Below are positions 60,866 through 64,000 of a DNA stretch of 64,000 bases, piece after piece. The DNA comes from DASXVX01 sp036504075 (GTDB taxonomy: Bacteria > Bacillota > Sulfobacillia > Symbiobacteriales > Symbiobacteriaceae). The stretch spans positions 29,925-93,924 of the forward strand of contig DASXVX010000076.1 in the NCBI GenBank assembly GCA_036504075.1, written 5' to 3'. How positions within the stretch are numbered: position 1 is the first letter of the stretch; each line of letters begins with the position of its first letter. A model generated the notes under the pieces. That model did not search any database and had not been told where the DNA came from. It worked only from the letters and a program-made list of their open reading frames with translations. A program made the position numbers and the translations under genes.

Positions 60866-61564
60866 GTGAGCCGTAAGCGGGCAGGATACCTGGACGGCAA
60901 GCACCACACGGCGTATGTACCCGATGTGGAGCGCCAGATGCGGCCGGCGTCCCCCGCACCCCGGCTTTCGCACGACACCCTCGAGCTGGCGGCCTTTATC
61001 GATGTGGAGACGACGGGGTTGAGCCCTTACTCGGATGAAATCATCGAATTTGCGATTGCTTTGTTCGCGTTCCGCCGCGATACCGGCGAAATCGTTGAAG
61101 TGGTGGACCGGTACGTGGGCCTGCGGGAGCCAGGCGTGCCGATTCAAGACGGCGCCTACCGCGTGCACGGCATCTCCGCGGCGGCGGTGCGGGGCAAGCA
61201 GCTTGACCATGGACGGATCGAGTCCTTGCTGGCACGGGCCCGCTTTCTGGTGGCCCACAACGCCGCCTTTGACAGTGGGTTTGTCAGGCGCCTCTTCCCG
61301 ACGGCCGCCCGGAGGCCGTGGTACTGCTCCATGAACGGGATTGACTGGCGTGGCAAGGGCTTTGATTCGAAGGGGTTGCAGCAACTGCTGCGGGCTCATG
61401 GCATTCAGGCCCCGGTGGCGCACCGGGGGGAAGCCGATGTCGACTCGGCCCTCCGACTTCTCGCCCAGACCGATGCCGGCGGCCACCCGTATTTTCGGGA
61501 ACTGTTGAGCACCTACCAGTTCACCCAGACTTTGCGGGTGGACGGTGGGGTCGGGACGCGGTAA
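60866..61564 (+). CDS. DEDDh 3'-5' exonuclease (DNA polymerase III epsilon-like)
   Basis: 232 residues from GTG 60866, seven bases after GAGGAGAG; ATG 60836 is in frame but lacks a ribosome site. Exo I is FIDVETTGLSPYSDEIIEF, Exo II is LVAHNAAFDSGFV, Exo III is HRGEADVDSALRLL, giving the D-E-D-H-D set. Stand-alone exonucleases of this type trim DNA or RNA ends. A truncated RNase P RNA copy lies immediately downstream. Confidence 0.9.
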   Translation: MSRKRAGYLDGKHHTAYVPDVERQMRPASPAPRLSHDTLELAAFIDVETTGLSPYSDEIIEFAIALFAFRRDTGEIVEVVDRYVGLREPGVPIQDGAYRVHGISAAAVRGKQLDHGRIESLLARARFLVAHNAAFDSGFVRRLFPTAARRPWYCSMNGIDWRGKGFDSKGLQQLLRAHGIQAPVAHRGEADVDSALRLLAQTDAGGHPYFRELLSTYQFTQTLRVDGGVGTR

Positions 61565-61577
61565 GCTAACCACCTGG

Positions 61578-61741
61578 TCGTGAGAGTTCGGTAGATGATC
61601 GCGCTGCGTTAACAGGGAGGCCATAAGCCGTTTACCTGGATGACGCGGTGAGGAACTTCCTGGCACCGCTGCCGGTGCGAGCCGGCAGAAGATGGCGCAG
61701 GGCGTAAGCCCTGGCGGCGCAAGCCGACGATGGGGAAGGTG
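61578..61741 (+). pseudogene. Truncated copy of RNase P RNA 5' domain
   Basis: From TCGTGAGAGTTCGGTAGATG to GACGATGGGGAAGG the sequence closely follows rnpB at 43088-43286, including GAGGAACTTCCTGGCACCGC. It has a few substitutions and a shortened P3-like arm (GCCGGTGCGAGCCGGC). The catalytic 3' half, with CR IV/V and the 3' strands of P1 and P4, is missing, yet the rnpB-type terminator follows at 61754. No promoter -10 is seen. Cannot act as a complete RNase P RNA. Confidence 0.8.
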
Positions 61742-61753
61742 TGACACTTCTTG

Positions 61754-61795
61754 GGACGGTCTCGCATGGCAACGTGCGGGGCTGTCCTTTTTGAT
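61754..61795 (+). terminator. rnpB-type terminator after the truncated copy
   Basis: GGACGGTCTCGCATG-gcaa-CGTGCGGGGCTGTCC then TTTTT; the same hairpin as at 43528 with paired changes and a better T run. Confidence 0.88.
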
Positions 61796-61800
61796 TTTCT

Positions 61801-61860
61801 GGTGCCGGCGGGTACCATCCAGGCCGCAAAGGCCCAACGGGCCGCGATCTGCTCCACAAT
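61801..61860. repeat. 60-bp repeat, copy A (with 63803-63862)
   Basis: About 75% identical to 63803-63862. On the minus strand both read (M/V)-(E/D)-x-IAAR-x-AFA-x-W-x-VPAG; most differences fall at third codon positions, which suggests a former or present coding segment. It directly follows a terminator in both places. Confidence 0.6.
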
Positions 61861-62091
61861 CGCACGGGGAGCTCCGAATAGCTCCGTATTGTTACGAGTT
61901 GGTTAGAAATGCGTTCGTCGGCCGCAAATCGCTCCGCAAACTGCCGCGAAGCCGCGATTCCCGCTAATGACTGCCGCACTAGCAGCGTAGCCGCCGTTTG
62001 GGTCCTTTCTCCGCGCACGCGAGTATTTCCGCCCACAAACCGCCGATCAGGAAAATGCGTTGCCAGAAGCCGTTTGATCAGGATTGGTAAT

Positions 62092-62151
62092 GGCAAATCA
62101 TGCCGAATGATCGCAAATCATGCCGGGTAATCGCAAATCATGCCGAAGACC
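62092..62151. repeat. Three 20-bp tandem repeats
   Basis: Consensus CGCAAATCATGCCGRRTRAT three times head to tail (62092, 62112, 62132); each contains GGCA/TGCC-like small inverted arms. The wider region 61861-62258 has no convincing gene, but several related short elements (ATATCGCT twice at about 62173-62192, GCTCCGCAAACTGCC near 61931). Confidence 0.8.
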
Positions 62152-62258
62152 ATTTTTCCATGCCAAATCGCTTCATATCGCTGCATATCGCTTTTTGACG
62201 CAATCCGCGCCGGCGAAAACCGGTTCGCGCCGAAAAATCGCACCGCATCCTCGGACAG

Positions 62259-63230
62259 ATGGCCCTCCTGACCACCGGCTGTGCCGAGGCGCCTTCTCCG
62301 CCTGCCAGACCGACTGAGCCACTGCAGGGTGCACAAAAGGTCAGCGTGTTCTTTGAAGCGCAGTCGGTGGAGATCACGGATCGCACCGTGGTTGCAAATG
62401 CGGTGCTGCTTCTTTCCGAAGCGCAGTCTATTCCCAAAGCGGAAGCCCCCGAACCCCTTCTCGTCAGGCTGGTGTTCCACTCCGGGAACGACAGATCGGA
62501 GATCGTCTCCATCGGCTCTGAAACCGCAAGAATCGAACCGGGCACATACTTACGGGGTCCGTCGATTACGAGTCTGCATGAGCTGGTGATGGCTCGCCTC
62601 GCCCAACAGTCCCTTGCTGCGTTGTTCACGGGGGCGCACGAGGTTGAGATTGTGGCCCGGGACCGGCTGGTTCGTCAGCGCATGACCACGGAGCAGCGTA
62701 CCCAATCCCTGGCGTTGCTGCGGACGGCCTCGCAAGTGAGCCTCGATCCCTGGGCGGCCCGGCTGTACCCAGACGTCTCACTGGTGTTTGATGGCGTGCA
62801 GACGCTGCGATTTGCGACCTCCGGGTACGCCCGGCTCGACAGCACAAGCACCTGCATCCTGGTGCCGAAGTCCTACTGGAACATGCTCATGAGCTGGCTG
62901 CCCCCAGAGGAGCTGAACCCAGACGATTTGGCCTATCTTTTTCAGGCCACTGAACTACGTTTCGCCCTGGCGGGTTCTGATGGATGGCTTAATCGGGTCG
63001 TGATGAAAAACGAGGAAGACCCACTGTCAGCGATCGTGCGAATCCTGCGGGAAGGAAAGGTCGCAGACCAGGGCTTGCCGCCTGTCCAGCCGATCGGGCA
63101 GTTGCTCTTTCTTGTCATGGGGCGGACGGAAACCGTCATGGTGGGGGCCGATTGGTTCCAATACCGGGGCAAAGCGTACAGCTTGCCCAAAGCGTATGAG
63201 CGCATCCTGGCCTGCGCCGGAGGGCGGTAA
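62259..63230 (+). CDS. Lipoprotein-like protein of unknown function, 5' end probably lost
   Basis: 323 residues if started at ATG 62259, which has no ribosome site. The N-terminus MALLTTGCAEAPSPPARP looks like the end of a lipoprotein signal (lipobox LTTGC) but is too short; reading the same frame upstream gives a basic stretch and the rest of a hydrophobic core with no start codon before a TGA near 62198. The body is soluble alpha/beta (VSVFFEAQSVEITDRTVVAN; PLLVRLVFHSGNDRSEIVSI; MGRTETVMVGADWFQYRGKA), reminiscent of GerM-like lipoproteins but not clearly so. Probably a gene whose 5' end was replaced by repeats. Confidence 0.55.
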   Translation: MALLTTGCAEAPSPPARPTEPLQGAQKVSVFFEAQSVEITDRTVVANAVLLLSEAQSIPKAEAPEPLLVRLVFHSGNDRSEIVSIGSETARIEPGTYLRGPSITSLHELVMARLAQQSLAALFTGAHEVEIVARDRLVRQRMTTEQRTQSLALLRTASQVSLDPWAARLYPDVSLVFDGVQTLRFATSGYARLDSTSTCILVPKSYWNMLMSWLPPEELNPDDLAYLFQATELRFALAGSDGWLNRVVMKNEEDPLSAIVRILREGKVADQGLPPVQPIGQLLFLVMGRTETVMVGADWFQYRGKAYSLPKAYERILACAGGR

Positions 63231-63394
63231 CGTGCGGAGGCCGCCGCCAGTTAACCCAGACCACCCGACGCATTCCTTGTGTCGACAGCCGACCGGGATA
63301 GCCCCACGCTCTCTGGGCATTCTAAGAATGAGCGGAGGGGAGCTGCTGCGTTAGTTCGAGAGACATCACTCGGGTCGCTTGAAACGGTTCCTGT

Positions 63395-63481
63395 TTAGAG
63401 GAAGAGATCGTGAAGAAGGAACCGGATCACCTCAGTCAGAAGCACCGTAAGTATGACCTTGCGTGCCCAACGAGGCAGCAT
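63395..63481 (-). CDS. 28-residue hydrophobic peptide (paralogue of the one at 60481)
   Basis: ATG 63481 follows GGAAGGAGTTGAGAGTCGCC (ribosome site 12 bases upstream). The peptide begins MLPRWARKVILTVLLTEVIR and ends HDLFL; basic N-terminus, one membrane helix with an internal TEV(I/V)R shared with the twin. Expressed from the TGGTATAAT promoter about 55 bases upstream. A longer frame starts upstream but without a ribosome site. Confidence 0.5.
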   Translation of the reverse strand: MLPRWARKVILTVLLTEVIRFLLHDLFL

Positions 63482-63759
63482 GGCGACTCTCAACTCCTTC
63501 CGGAGACAGAGTCTCCCCGCCCGCTCATCCAGATTATACCAGATTGGCCGGCGGTGAACCAGAACAACTGTTCGACAAATATCGAGTGCGTCGATGCGCC
63601 CACCCGTGCTCATGACGGGCGGCGGTCTCCAATCGGAGATCCACCGCCCGTCACTTTGCTGTTGAGAGGCTCTCGGGCTAGCCGCCGGAACGTGATGACG
63701 CATGGCGCCGTCAACATGGCGGATGGCATGGGTATCGCCGATCGCTTACAAAACTGATC

Positions 63760-63796
63760 AAGCCAGGCCAGCACGGAAATGCGGGCCTGGCTTTTT
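63760..63796 (+). terminator. Terminator of module copy 2
   Basis: AAGCCAGGCC-agcac-ggaa-atgc-GGGCCTGGCTTTTT, twin of that at 60759. Confidence 0.92.
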
Positions 63797-63802
63797 GGCG
63801 TT

Positions 63803-63862
63803 CTCGCTCCGGCGGGTACGATCCAAACCGCGAAGGCCCGGCGGGCGGCGATCTTGTCCACA
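63803..63862. repeat. 60-bp repeat, copy B (with 61801-61860)
   Basis: See 61801. The remaining sequence to 64000 contains no gene I can support; GGGGGGTAAGG at the very end could be the ribosome site of a gene beyond the window. Confidence 0.6.
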
Positions 63863-64000
63863 AAAGCGCCAAGCCTCCCGGGCGTGCCTTGGAAGAGCCC
63901 ACACGGCAGCGACAGTACTTGACGCAATCGATTCGCTACAATGAATAGGCGGCGAGTAGCAGAGAGCTTCCAGGCATGATACCCATGGGGGGTAAGGTAG

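Larger units (their letters stand above)
63330..63796 (+). other. Duplicated peptide/RNA module, copy 2
   Basis: Same elements as 60430-60795 in the same order, with about 150 extra bp inserted between the shared TTCGACAAATATCGAG block (63568) and the terminator. The minus-strand promoter here has a consensus extended -10 TGGTATAAT (about 63533-63541). The 63231-63329 stretch shows no other feature. Confidence 0.55.

Noticed and set aside
61609..61857. 82-codon minus-strand ORF as a real gene
   Set aside because: Its 3' two thirds run through the rnpB copy and terminator in antisense; only the first ~20 codons show a coding-like pattern, reported as a repeat.
63919..63942. TTGACG ... TACAAT as a promoter near the window end
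   Set aside because: Spacer is only 12 bp, too short for sigma-A; no alternative -10 fits.

Overview
The window is a GC-rich stretch of bacterial chromosome. Its gene order (recJ, apt, rel, dtd, hemZ, hisS, aspS, 6S-like RNA, rarA, Rrf2 regulator, cysteine desulfurase, mnmA, PRC-barrel protein, AI-2E-type permease) matches the relA-to-alaS neighbourhood of Bacillus and other Firmicutes. A T-box leader on hisS-aspS, many GTG/TTG starts behind strong GGAGG-type ribosome sites, and a PASTA-containing class B penicillin-binding protein of the SpoVD kind also point to Firmicutes. With the high GC, a Symbiobacterium/Sulfobacillus/Thermaerobacter-like lineage is my inference, not something the sequence proves.

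Layout. 1-5.7 kb: end of a Nudix gene, then recJ-apt-rel. 5.8-12.2 kb: DoxD-like membrane protein behind a Fur-like box, dtd, GNAT and metallo-beta-lactamase-fold genes, a MarR regulator with a palindromic operator, hemZ and a lipid kinase. 12.2-16.3 kb: a tandem mini-hairpin repeat cluster, the T-box-controlled hisS-aspS operon and a 6S-like RNA. 16.3-23.4 kb: trxA, threonine aldolase, a TPR protein paired with a 40-residue exported peptide (Rap-Phr-like), an RNA 2H phosphoesterase, a THUMP methyltransferase, rarA. 23.4-34.6 kb: CobW GTPase, ADP-forming acyl-CoA synthetase subunits, a receiver plus hybrid kinase, MFS transporter, PBP. 34.6-42.7 kb: a large nested palindrome, Rrf2-nifS-mnmA, DUF4097 protein, PRC-barrel/zinc-ribbon/YtxH-like/permease run. 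42.7-43.6 kb: tRNA-Lys, tRNA-Ile and type A RNase P RNA. 43.7-51.5 kb: recQ, a Uma2 nuclease, a two-gene coiled-coil/RNase H-like operon of unknown function, a 214-residue unknown protein, tgt. 51.5-58.1 kb: urease operon ureAB-C-E-F-G-D and an MFS transporter, all on the minus strand. 58.2-60.3 kb: aldehyde:ferredoxin oxidoreductase and a MoaD-like protein. 60.3-64 kb: a repeat-rich region with a duplicated module encoding 28-residue membrane peptides opposite a terminated plus-strand RNA, a DEDDh exonuclease, a truncated copy of RNase P RNA and a lipoprotein-like gene without a proper 5' end.

Most of the window is housekeeping: stringent response, translation, tRNA modification, Fe-S/sulfur trafficking, DNA repair. 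The parts most likely to be new biology are the coiled-coil/RNase H-like operon (46.6-49.1 kb), the TPR-plus-secreted-peptide pair (17.9-19.0 kb), the duplicated 28-residue peptide module (60.4-60.8 and 63.3-63.8 kb), the truncated RNase P RNA copy (61.6 kb), and the dispersed TTGCTCCGCAA repeat family. All functional statements rest on reading motifs by eye; no database search was run.
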